64,000 nt of DNA, from assembly GCA_014904845.1 (NCBI GenBank), contig MU119305.1:35340-99339 (forward strand), read 5' to 3'. Below the pieces are notes generated by a model, which saw only the letters and a list, made by a program, of their open reading frames with translations, did not search any database and was not told the DNA's origin. Below are positions 1 to 10,314 of the stretch, piece after piece (the first letter of the stretch is position 1; every line of letters starts with the position of its first letter). Made by a program: the position numbers and the translations under genes. The DNA comes from Acephala macrosclerotiorum (lineage: Eukaryota > Ascomycota > Leotiomycetes > Helotiales > Mollisiaceae).

Positions 1-135
1 ATTTTAATTTTAATTTTAATTTTAATTTTAATTTTAATTTTAATTTTAATTTTAATTTTTTAATTTTAATTTTTTAATTTTTTTATTTTTTTATTTTTTT
101 ATTTTTTAATATTATATTATTTATATTATATTATA
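1..135. repeat. AT-rich TTTTAA-type simple repeat at the window edge
   Basis: The window opens with a near-perfect hexamer array (ATTTTA/TTTTAA phase). It degrades after about base 55 into longer T runs with scattered A, then into ATATTATATT. There is no TTAGGG telomere motif, so this is not a telomere. It is low-complexity DNA that adjoins decayed genes and may be where an assembly stopped. Confidence 0.85.
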
Positions 136-249
136 TAACTTTTAATACTTTGTCTTTGCATTTTTCTTTGGACTCTCAAATAGCTAGTTTCATGCAATGA
201 ACCAACGCCTTCTCCCTCATATTCCCAACGGTCTTAGCACTACTACCAT

Positions 250-1680
250 CATTTGTAGTAGCATGGGTAGAAAGCATCGGACCAGTGGCGTTTCAAATAA
301 GCAGAAGAAACCTCGTACCATTTATAAAGATGGGCCAGACTTTGCTTGGACGCATCTAGAGATCGATGTTCGTCCTAATCCCACTGTGGAGTAACACCGT
401 TTGTTGAGCAAAAATTCCAGAGACCGAAAAAGAAGCAAACAACTCTGCACTATCGATGGCCTTCAGCATCGTACATTCAACGCAGTCTACTCAAAAGTTT
501 GTAGATTACACACGGTCAGCCAAAGAACCAAACGTTGGGCTGAGCCAGAGGACAATATTATCCGTCCGCAGAATCACGAAGGAGCAGCAAGAGACACTCC
601 TATTTCTATCGAACGGAGAACCAATGGAAAATCGGCGTCAACGCAGTTTATTTCCGGTTTCATAGCCTCAGTACGGCCGCCCAGGAAAGCAATATCCCTC
701 CGTCCAGCCAGGAAATCAACCTCTCTCCGTCCACGAAGGCGGTGTCCAGCCAGGACATCTCGCGTTCTCGAAGACAAGCGATCAATTCGTGGACCGATAA
801 AGAGGACGAGATTATCCGCAAACTTACAGAGGAAGAGCGGAAGGCATTGAGTTATCTAAAACGCTCAACCAAAGGTGAAATGCTCCAAAAACTTTGTTCC
901 CTTAATGGCCTTGAACATCGTACAGTCGGCGCAGTTCACAACAGATTTTATGAACTGCTTCCGCCGGCCGGCCCAAACAACGAGTTTACCAACCAAGGGC
1001 TGGAAAAGGTCTATCAGCTTACGACAGAAGAGCGCAAAGAATTGATTGCTCTCAAAAATAGCAAGAGACGTACGCTCTGTTCGTTCCCTAGTATCCAAAG
1101 CCGAACAGTTCACAGTGTGTTGGCCAAGTGGTATACAATACATTCGGTCAAGAAGTGGACGGATGAAGAGGTCAATGTCGTGCGTCATCTCACTGAGAAA
1201 CAGCTCGATAAGCTTGAAGAGAAGGAAAACAAGAATGGTGCCGCTCTTGCTATGGAAATGTGCGATATTAACGGCCTTCATCGCTAAACTTTCGGTTCAG
1301 TTACATATCGCGCCCAAAAGGAGTTGAAGCAAGGCCGATTGGAAAATGACCGAGAGACATTTTCGGCGAAGGTATCGCCACAAGAGATCTATGGGAAACA
1401 GGATCAATTGTAGAATGAGCACAAGATATCTCCGGCGAAAGACTTGCAATCAAGTGTTTATAGGGCTAGGCCGTGGACACCAGAGGAAGACGGCATTCTC
1501 CTGGAGCTTACAAAACGTCAACGAACTATCTTGTTGAGCTACAAATTAGCTATTGGTGTCACGAACATACGTGGACCTTCGCCGAATTATCCACTCTTAC
1601 TGCACTATCGAAGGAACAAAAGACCAGAATACGCACGTCTGATCAAAGTTTACCGGGTGTACTCTCGCCAATGCTGGGTC
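250..1680 (+). pseudogene. Broken gene of tandem ~60-residue Myb/SANT-like repeats
   Basis: All forward frames here hold copies of one ~60-residue unit. Each has a Trp near the start (W-T-x-E-E-D-x-I-I-R), then L-T-x-E-E-R-x-x-L, then a block ending L-C-x-I/L-x-G-L-x-H-R-T-x-x-A-V. The best stretch is 745-1287, with three consecutive units and Trp at about 789 and 1155. Other units start near 346, 535, 1340 and 1471, about 180 bp apart. The spacing and helix-like pattern suggest a three-helix Myb/SANT-like DNA-binding fold; that is inference from pattern. The frame changes several times (near 395, 555 and 665), stops occur at 392 and 1285, and the 745-1287 frame has no ATG start, so an intact product is unlikely. 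A short degenerate Pro/Arg/Ser-rich repeat (670-765) sits between units two and three. No specific protein is recognised. Confidence 0.6.
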
Positions 1681-2117
1681 TTCAGCATATTCCGATCAAT
1701 ATAGTCCGTAACAAGTTAAGGTCGGTTATTGGAACAAGTAAGCATACACTTCCGTATTTAAATTTAGACAATGGATTGACAATTACATACAGATTGCCTC
1801 GAATGTAGACAACTAGTAAATTCAAGACACCAAGGAATGACGGAGCACATCAGGAAGCACCACATCGAACAGCATCGCAATCCACCATACCCATATGCGC
1901 CATTCCGGCTTGCTGAGCACGAATCTGCTACTCCCCTCACGACCTTTGTTGCGTACTCTGAACGTGACAGGCGCAATTTGTGTCAAGCGCGTCAGATTTG
2001 AGTGATAAACCGGAATACACGCTGCTCCTTGCATAGTTTATTGCTGGCATTTCTATTCTCCGAGGCTCAGAAGGTAAGATTGATCCAACTTCCATTGGGG
2101 TCTGTTTATGGGCAAAT

Positions 2118-3560
2118 TTGATTCACATCGGTACGTTGCACCAGTTATCTACACAGAAAGAATGTGAGCGTAAAACAGCAAGTAGCAGGACAGATGTCTT
2201 TTACGACAAATTTCCCGAAAACGTTCTCTGCAGAGGACCTAGAAACAAGGTTCAACTTCAACGTCCGCCTTGTACGAATTTGATTGGCTTTGACACCGCT
2301 CGGCTGGTCATTCGTCTTCGAAGATCTCAGAAGATTAGCGGTTTCTGCGAGGTCCTCTCGCTCAAGTCGCAATGCCATGTTTGCGAATTTCTTTCGACCT
2401 ATCTAGAACTAGATCCCATGCCTCTAGAGCCGGAGACAAACCAGTGCGAATGGTTTGAAGTGCCACAAGAACGAACAGAGCGATGCAAAAGCTTCAAGTT
2501 CCACCCGTTAGCAAGATTCTGTTTTGAGCACATAAGGCAATGGCGCTTCCGGAGCCTTAAAAACGAAAAATATCATGATAGGAACGCCCTCGGAATATGT
2601 GACATAAGTTCGAATTGCTTTCAAGACCCTCCATGTTGAGGGACCTACTACAGCATTGGATAAATTGCGCGATGCTATAGACAACAACATCACTAAGTGC
2701 AACAGCCAAAAGAAGGTGGCTCAGGCACGTTTCGTCGATACAGAATTCAATCCTCGAACTTAACGTGTGGCAAATCACAATCCTCGATTCGGATATGGAA
2801 CCAATTGTGGTCGCAATCATTGACATATGATGGAGAATCTCACCAAAGGGTTACGCAGCATATTGAGCACAATATTCGTCTTAGTCCTGTCAGACGACTC
2901 TCGCCGGCACAATTTGCGTTAGCTCTGAAAGAATGCGACGGCTTGAGGTTTACTGACATTTTGGCCGAGTAGAGTAAAAGCAAGTGCGACAAAAAGGGAC
3001 TAAAGGCAACGCTCCTTCAAGGCAGACCCCCATTTGAGGTCGCGGCCATTGTTCCGCAAGACGAGAACTTTATCAATCTGCTCAGTCTCTCGAAGAAATA
3101 CCTCGGGCAGATTGTACACGTCAGTTCTTGGACCTTAGAGGCGGTCTTTGGATATTTGTTTCCTCAGCACCCACTTACATCCTACTATCACGAAGCATAC
3201 ACAGACACAACTAAGCTGTGCATCATAGCTTCTGTACTGATACAGCTTCGAAAATATCCAGAGCGAAGAATTTACCCTGGAAGCTTTCTTCGAAACCTCA
3301 CTGAATACTTTGAGGGACTTGTACCAATCATTGAGACAGCGCTTGATAATCGCACCCCGAGGAAAAAGGTTTATGAGAGTCAAAGACTTCTGCATGCCGA
3401 GCTTCCGCAAATGACACAGAGCAAAATCACCGACTGCTACTTGGTCATGGAGAAAGTAAACCAGGAAGCCGACGAAATAGCAAGAACTTTTCTAGGAAAT
3501 GTTGAGATAGACGCTGGTGATACTAATGATGAGCTCGAGGATGGGTTTCCCTTGCCCTGA
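2118..3560 (+). pseudogene. Interrupted unrecognised coding stretch, one main frame with stops
   Basis: One forward frame is largely open from 2118 to 3560 but is broken by stops at 2637, 2661, 2694 and 2970. The last third (2973-3560) reads as a plausible protein of about 195 residues ending in an acidic tail (E-I-D-A-G-D-T-N-D-E-L-E-D). The single TAG at 2970 separates it from the 2697-2972 segment in the same frame. Between 2190 and 2400, and again at 2640-2760, other forward frames look more protein-like, suggesting frameshifts. I do not recognise a family. Its place beside the broken Myb-like repeat gene and the MITEs fits a decaying region. It could instead be two short hypothetical genes with unrecognised introns. 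Confidence 0.35.
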
Positions 3561-4899
3561 AAATTATCCCAATTTGGCTCCTCAGGGCGCAAAATTAAAG
3601 ACCACAGATTTCTGAGGTTTTTGATGCGGGATAGATCGGAATATGTGCATACCCGCAGAAACAGCTCTCGGGAATGCATACAAGGGAGAGGCCACGCCAA
3701 CACCAGATCTTCAACCTTCTGAAGATAAGACAGCCAAAACGAAAGACTTGTCCCTGCCACCAAACTTGGAGAGTGGTTTGGAAGTGTCGATACCAGGTAT
3801 GCATTTGCTCTTCACTGGTCCACATCAGGTCAACTAATATCGTCTTCAACAGCTTCCCAGTCTTGTTACTAGGTGCATTCAGACCTAGTCTGTTCGACTT
3901 CGTCCTCTCTGATGCAACTAAAGTTGCCACCTATGAGTGTTCAGGAGGTGACGGTAGAGCGAGCGAGTATCCTGTGCTGAACTACCTCCATTTCGTATGG
4001 GCCTCTTCATCTGGTCACTTCACCGTCGCTGGTCGGACCAAGAACTTCTCCAAAGAACTTTCCATGAAGATGCATCTTATCAGTTGAGAGGGCAAAAGGA
4101 GTGGTATTGTGATGTCTAATCTGCCTATCTAACTCGGCGGGAATGTTCCCTTAATAAAGTAAATTCACTGGTGCATCCAGGGCAGCCGAGACTGCCCATA
4201 TGAGCCGATGCTCGATCGAGCGTGAGACCTCATTTCAACATCGAACAATGTCTCAGTGCATTTTCCACTAATACCACCTAATTACGAGATCTCAACCACA
4301 TCTCAACGTCCATGCTGAGGATTCGCTTGGGTTTGTATGGACCTGTCCGGCACCTTCAACGACGAGAGCAGTGTCGAAACTTTTAACAAGTGCGTCGCCC
4401 GCTATAACCAATATTTCATTTATCGCGTCGCTTTCAACGTTTGAGCCATGTCAGGGATAACGCTTGGGCCAACTTCAGCGCCTAGCCTAGCGAGAAGATT
4501 GTGGTCCATTATGGAACCCATTACATGACTGAAGCTCAATTTGGATGCTTGTGTGTAGTGTCCTCTGCTGTGAGAAGTCGTGAGCAGGAGTTCTTATAGC
4601 ATCGAAGTTGAATAAGTGCTTAGCAAATTAAAGATATACACACGATGTTGAATTATGAGGCTAAAAATCTAATCACGTGAAGCTGAACCGAAAGGGATCT
4701 AAATTGGGTCGGCAAGGACCCTGATAAATGTTATAGATACCGTCACGACATCTTGATAGGCTCAAAGAGGTGGCTGTATTGCAAGCAACAAGATCTGCAA
4801 AATTCTATATATAGACAACATGGAAACTGTAGCCAGGAGGGGGGTCCCCGTGGGGTCACTTGTCTGGGGTTGTTCTCGTAATCTTATCTCGGAGGATTG
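3561..4899. other. Region without a supportable gene
   Basis: Short open frames of up to about 137 codons occur (for example 3674-4087), but none has a recognisable domain, start context or intron pattern. The stretch leads into the first MITE. Confidence 0.6.
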
Positions 4900-5188
4900 T
4901 AACGAGCCTGGGATCATAAGTCTGTGCTTTTCAGGCTGTTCTCAGGCTACTTTTTCGCGAAGAACTTCAAAGTCCACGCCGTTACTTAAAAAGTATAAAA
5001 TAACTACAAATTAAAATCTTTTAAGACCGTAGTTTATTGTTTAACAAAAGCTAAAGCATCTTTTTACCAATTAATTAAGTATCTTTATATTTTGATTCAA
5101 AAGTCGATATTCGGTTTCAGCGTTTATTTGTTAGCGAGAAGCCCTGAAAAGCCCTGAAAAGCACAGACTTATGATCCCAGGCTCGTAA
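4900..5188. mobile_element. MITE copy 1, PIF/Harbinger-like, with TAA target duplication
   Basis: The element body is 4903-5185 (283 bp). It begins CGAGCCTGGGATCATAAG and ends with the inverted complement, ending CCCAGGCTCG. The terminal inverted repeats run about 35 bp, through AGTCTGTGCTTTTCAGG. Identical TAA triplets flank it at 4900-4902 and 5186-5188. A 3-bp TWA target duplication is the hallmark of PIF/Harbinger elements. The interior is AT-rich and has no transposase frame, so it is non-autonomous. The inner part of its right end matches the left end of copy 2, so the two copies are in opposite orientation. Confidence 0.85.
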
Positions 5189-5667
5189 GCGGCCCGATAG
5201 CCTGGGACTCAGCTCGGAAACCATGCCGAACGAATGCGATGTTGAACTCACGGATTTCGATGGATTCTTGTAAAGTTACACTCCTTGGTACTTATTTTGC
5301 GAGTGCTCGAAGATGAAATCCAAGGCACAATTCGTTTGATCTCCTGCTCGTTTGCGTGAGACAGATTCACCTCGAGATTTTAGGTCGGACGCGTTTGCAT
5401 CCTTAACATCGAGTCGCCATCTTTCTTTCTTTCATGTTGGACTTTCCAGTGGTTTTAATGCTGAATAAGCACTGCAATGGATGTTAATGTCCCCGCACCT
5501 AGCCAGATCTCATCATCTTGATCAATCAACCAGCTCATCAAAATCATCAAATATATCACTCAGATTGACATTTCAAAACATCCCCATCTCCTCTCCCCGC
5601 AACTTTGGAATCCTCCTCAACTCCGTATTCCTTACGTTTGAGGAGTCTCAACTACACTTCCGCGAAG
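5189..5667. other. Upstream region of the zinc-finger pseudogene
   Basis: No gene was found. The stretch just before 5668 has pyrimidine-rich runs that could be a former promoter or leader. Nothing else is evident. Confidence 0.4.
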
Positions 5668-6599
5668 ATGTCGTACTTCTGCGATCCATACGAACGCTGG
5701 TTCAACGACCTGAACGGCTACCAGATGCATATCCAGAATAGCGCTTCCCATGGATATCGCAGCGAACAGTTCGAGTGCGATGAATGCGCTCGTACTTTCT
5801 CTTCTGCGCACTCCCTTCATCAACACTGCTCTAGTGCAGCTGGTCATCCCTATTGAAGCCCGTGCAAACGCATGTTCATGAACCAGAACAACCTTAACCA
5901 GGTCAGTCCACCCCAAGCAGTCGGTTTTCAAATATCAATCTGACAATGAGAGCAGCATCTGCATTCTAGGATCCATATTGGTAGTAGCAATATCCGATGT
6001 CCCTTCTGTAAGGGCGGATTCACCAGTGCTTCTGGCGTCACTGTGAGTTTCAACCCCACCTCAACCCAGACGACTATAACCCGCAACCTTCAGCTTCCTC
6101 AAAGTCTAGTCCCCTCTGCATTCTTCGGTCTTTGAATAAAACGTTCACAAAGGAAAAAAAATTAACACAGAGTTCGCAGATCCACCTTGAATCTGGCACC
6201 TGCCCCAAAGCCAACATCGACCGCCACGGTATCAACCGCATGATCCAGCAGCTCGATACCAACCACGTCATCACGAAGAAGCTCCTCACCTACCCCAACT
6301 CCTCGAACACCACCTACATCGCAACCGATCGTTCCTGGAACGGCCATGCATATCAGTGCTATCTCTGCTCTCGCCAGTTCGCAGCCCTCCCATCTCTCAA
6401 CAATCATATCAACAGTCCAGTCCACGAACAGAATCTGTATCATTGCCCAGGAAGAGGTTGTGGCCGGGAGTATAAGGCACTGAGTGGATTGGTCCAACAT
6501 GTTGAGAGCGAGAGCTGTGGGGTTATGAGATTCGCTACTGTGCAGCGGCAGGCGAAGTCTGGCATTCAGAATATGGTTGGCCGTATGATTACGGGTTGA
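5668..6599 (+). pseudogene. C2H2 zinc-finger protein with an in-frame stop
   Basis: Three exons (5668-5901, 5956-6042, 6180-6599) join in frame to 246 codons, with good introns: GTCAGT...CTGACAATGAGAGCAG and GTGAGT...TTCGCAG. The protein would carry successive C2H2 or C2H2-like fingers: C-D-E-C..H (exon 1), C-P-F-C (exon 2, followed by the H-L-E-S-G-T-C block), then C-Y-L-C...H and C-x4-C...H at the C-terminus. Fungal proteins of this multi-finger type are common, of unknown role. The defect is a TGA at 5854-5856, just after G-H-P-Y, where relatives as I recall them have a Trp followed by the first Cys of the next finger. That Cys is also missing. Either the gene is dead, or only exon 1 (62 residues) or a product from a downstream ATG is made. 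MITEs lie on both sides. Confidence 0.6.
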
Positions 6600-6725
6600 G
6601 ACGGGCGAGAAAAATCTCTAGTTTTAGATTGTTCTTAGGGCCGCCGTAACTGGATTGTTGTTGTTTTGGTTTTGGGCATTAGCGCTTGCCGTTTTGCTTT
6701 GTGTTGCTTTTCTTTCTTTGGGTAC

Positions 6726-7003
6726 TTACGAGCCTGGGATTATAAGTCTGTGTTTTACAGGGCTTTTTAGGGCTTCTCGCTAACAAATGAACGCTGAAAC
6801 CAAATTTCGATTTTCAATTACGAAATTAAATTGACTCAAATTTGCTCTCTAGCGTTTTATAAATATAGTGCTACAAGTTCAAATGATTCTGATTTGTGCG
6901 TATTTTATGCTTTTAAAGTAAAGTCGCCGAGTTTGGTTTTCGTCGCTTAAAAATACTTTGAAAAATGCCTAGAAAACACCGACTTATAATCCCAGGCTCG
7001 TTA
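6726..7003. mobile_element. MITE copy 2, PIF/Harbinger-like, with TTA target duplication
   Basis: The element body is 6729-7000 (272 bp). Its terminal inverted repeats begin CGAGCCTGGGATTATAAG and end CTTATAATCCCAGGCTCG, flanked by TTA at 6726-6728 and 7001-7003. Next to the left repeat lies a block (TTCTCGCTAACAAATGAACG) that is nearly identical, in inverted orientation, to one near the right end of copy 1. This shows one family. There is no coding capacity. Confidence 0.85.
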
Positions 7004-7969
7004 CCCCAGCTAGGAATTGGGACTAGATTTTTACTCCAAGGTAGCAATATAGTGTCAAGGATCTGGCATCATAAACGGGAATTTTTGATGTGCCTATCAT
7101 GGATCCTGGAGACCTGTACTTTTGATGTGGCTGCTTAAACCCTTCTAGCTTCAAAATCTCTTTAGGGTATGGAGGAGTTGACTTGAGGAGTCTCTACCGT
7201 ATCGCGACTTAGAAGAAATTGGATTTAGCCATAATGAACCCTGAAAATTAAGACGCTTTTGTAAAGTACGAATTAAGGTTCCCTGTGGCCTTTCCTACCA
7301 CGAGCACCTAGGTACTTGCAATTGTTGCTTTACACTTGACACCTGACTAACTAATCGAGAACTTTTGACGGTACGCTGTATAGTGCATAAAAAGGGAACT
7401 TTCGCCATTTGAGATGCTTCTCGACCTAGCTCAGGGCTCACAAATTTCTGAGTTCCTGGACATCTATGCTGATGTCGTCGAGGAACAAAAACTCACGTGA
7501 TAGCATAGACACGCAATTTCTATAAAATCTCAAGCACAAACCAAGAGACCTAAACCGAGATACTAGATAAAGAAATGGTGAAACATTAATCGAGGTTTAC
7601 AAAGAGGGCCTTTCAACCAACGTCCAATAAAATAAAAAAAATAAAATAAAACACGTGACGCTTGCCCAAATCGAGATGGCGGAAACCTCAGCTTCCTTCC
7701 TTCCATCTCATGCTTTTGAGTCCAGCGTTCTCACGACGCTCCACAAGCATTAAGTTCGAGTAATTGAGTCAATCTCAACATACGGGCTTATGACACACTG
7801 GCGTCTCAAGACTCGAGCTCATGAAAACTGTCAACTTCTCATCTCAAGCTTAGCCCCAGCCCGTGTATCGACGGCCGAGCTAAAATCATAAAGAACAGCC
7901 TTACCTACCTCTTATGATGAAATGTTTCATCTTCGAAAAGACGAATGAGGAGGTCTCAAGCTCAACAAC
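7004..7969. other. Intergenic region upstream of the CofD-like gene
   Basis: There is no convincing open frame on either strand. A short A-rich tract (about 7627-7650) is present. The last few hundred bases probably hold the promoter and leader of the CofD-like gene. Confidence 0.5.
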
Positions 7970-9820
7970 ATGAATAAGCGTCATATCGTAGTCTTTTCAG
8001 GTGGGAGTGCGGCCAACAATCTGGTGGATGTGTTTGGCAAAGTTGCTGAGGATAAGGGGTGTTCGTTAAGCTAGTGAGTGAATTTGTCTAATCTTTTCAA
8101 GGGGGAAGATGCTGATGAAAGTTTTTTGAAGTATCATTCCTATCAGTGATAATGGAGGGTCGTCGAGTGAACTCATTCGCGTGTTTGGTGGTCCGGGGAT
8201 TGGTGATGTCAGAAGTATGTTGCTCATTTCTGCTCTTGCTCCTTCGGTCTACTCGTATCGTACTTTCCGAATTTGAATTTCTTATTCTGTAATTTATAGA
8301 ATGGCAAGAAGCCTTGCCAACAGCTCTCACTCTCTACTTTCACTTTCGCATCACGTGTCTAACCTCCTCCAGGTCGACTCGTCCGCCTCATCCCCGAAGA
8401 CCCCTCAATCCCCGAAACAACCGCGATAAAAACCCTCTTCAATCACCGCCTCTCCTCCTCCCCCTCCCTCGCACGAATAGAATGGCTCGACATCGTCGAA
8501 GGCAGGCACCTCCTCTGGACCAGCATCTCATCCGAGAAGCGAGAACTGATCCGCTCCTTCCTTAACACCATCAATCTCGAAATCGTCAAACGACTTCGTC
8601 CCTCATCTTCATTCAACTTCCAATCAGCTTCTGTTGGGAACCTGTTCTTAACTGGGGCGAGACTCTTTACTGGGAGTTTTGAGAGCGCGATTTATATGCT
8701 TGGAGCGATTACGGGGGTCCCGGGGAATGTGAATGTTATTCCGGCAATTAATAGTAACTTTAGCCATCACATTTCTGCGGGGCTAAGGGACGGGACTGTT
8801 ATCACTGGTCAAAACAGTATCTCTCACCCTTCTGCTCCATCAGCTCCGGCTCCGATACCTACACCTACACCGCAATCGACACCATTCACACCTGTTCTGT
8901 CCGAGGAGCCTTCACCTTTATCTTCTCTCACTTCATTGATTTCCAATCTTCAAAAAGAAGAAGAGGAAATCGTTCCCATATCACCAACAACCAACCATCT
9001 CCGGCAACTAAGTAAAGAGTTGTCAGAACATGAGTTAATTGAAGATGCCAACCTTCCCGGCTCTCTTCCCACGTTGCGGAAACAATACATCTCCTTCCAA
9101 AAATCCCACAATGAGGACCTCCCCTCCAGAATCGAGAGAATATGGTACATCAACCCCTACGGACAAGAAATCCGTCCCGCTCCCAACCCAAAAGTGCTCT
9201 CCAGTATCGGAGAAGCGAGCGCAGTCGTCTACTCAATCGGCAGTCTCTACACCAGTCTAATACCCTGTCTCATCCTCCGAGATGTAGGCAAAGTCCTCGC
9301 CGGATCGTCATCCCCTGGTCTAGCGACACCTGGCAATGGAGGAGGAGTGAAATACAAAATCCTGATTCTAAACGGGAGCTTGGATCGAGAGACTCGAGCA
9401 GCTGGTGGTGTGGAGTTCACAGCAAAGGACTTCATCGCCGCTATAGCAGATGCTTGCGTTTCTTCTCGTTCTTCGCTAACCCTTTCTTCATCATCTTCAA
9501 ACACTAATCCCACTACCAGCTCCTCCACTTCCAATTCTCCAATCAAAGCAAAAGAAGAAGAGTACAAATCCTACGTAACCCACGTCATCCACCTGCAGGG
9601 CGAAGGCACACCCCGAGTCGAGAAAGAAGAATTGAGCAAACTGGGCATTGAATGTGTAAGGATATATGGGAGGAAGAAAGTGGTTGATGATGGGGATGGA
9701 GGGATGCTGTATGATGGAACGGCGCTTGGGCAGGCGCTTGAGGCTATTATTGGGGGCCCGAAGAGGTTTAGTGATAGGAGTCGGAGGAATACTTTGGGAA
9801 TTAGTGGCGTTGGTGGTTAG
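7970..9820 (+). CDS. CofD/YvcK-like (UPF0052) protein
   Basis: Three exons (7970-8073, 8132-8214, 8373-9820) join in frame to 544 residues. The introns are 58 and 158 bp. The start is the ATG at 7970, giving M-N-K-R-H-I-V-V-F-S-G-G-S-A-A-N, the glycine-rich N-terminal strand-loop of the CofD/YvcK fold. Exon 2 supplies the conserved S-D-N-G-G-S-S-S-E-L...G-G-P-G-I-G-D-V-R-S block (about residues 40-64), and a S-V-G-N-L-F-L-T-G motif follows. In archaea CofD transfers 2-phospho-L-lactate to F420 precursors; in bacteria YvcK is involved in cell-wall and carbon metabolism. The role of fungal versions is, to my knowledge, unknown. Low-complexity Pro/Thr/Ser stretches (near 8850-8930 and 9460-9540) look like fungal insertions. 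The protein is probably cytosolic, since no signal peptide is seen. It converges on the RING gene. Confidence 0.85.
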
Positions 9821-10314
9821 GAGGAAAGGGGGGAGAGGGAAAGGTTTGGGAAGTCGATGCACTTTTGGGAGGGCTTGGATGTGCTAGAATTTTAGGTATT
9901 AGGAATTCATGCTATGCGCACTGCAAAAATTCTATTGAGGGTTGCAAAAGTAGTGTTCCTTGCTCGAGCATTCTGCCCGAGTTAAGTGCCCTTCATGCCT
10001 TGAGTGTTCTGCCTGATATAGGTGCTCTTTCTACCATAACCGCTCTCCCCTGCACGAATGCTCTTCTTGCCACAAGCATTCTTTCTACCACAATCGCTGT
10101 TTCTATCACAAGCATTCTGCCTGGCACAAGCGCTCTTCCCAACCCAGAGAACGCCATATACTCCATGTATCTATCGAGGTATCCCATGCAAAAAGTCCAT
10201 GCTCGCCCAGTTTATACTCATGCTCCACGCTGCCTGAAAATGCTCGTTGAAACGCCAAAGAAAAACCAACGCCGTACAATTAACGATCGTCCGTGAAATA
10301 ATATCTCTTTAACC
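9821..10314. other. Convergent intergenic spacer between the CofD-like and RING genes
   Basis: This spacer lies between two convergent stop codons. It contains the 18-bp minisatellite listed separately and no supported gene. Open frames through it on both strands are a by-product of the repeat period being a multiple of three. Confidence 0.6.
9975..10146. repeat. 18-bp degenerate minisatellite, about 9 units
   Basis: Successive 18-base units follow a pattern like A-G-C-R-Y-T-C-T-T-Y-C-T-R-C-C-A-C-A. They can be laid in register from about 9975 to 10146 with substitutions but few or no indels. Because 18 is a multiple of three, the plus strand encodes a six-residue repeat (S/T/N-A/I-L-x-x-T) and the minus strand another (R-x-L-V-x-x). 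Neither frame has clear gene context. Confidence 0.75.

Noticed and set aside
9865..10296. 143-codon ORF with six-residue repeats
   Set aside because: It starts at TTG, and its openness is explained by the 18-bp repeat period.
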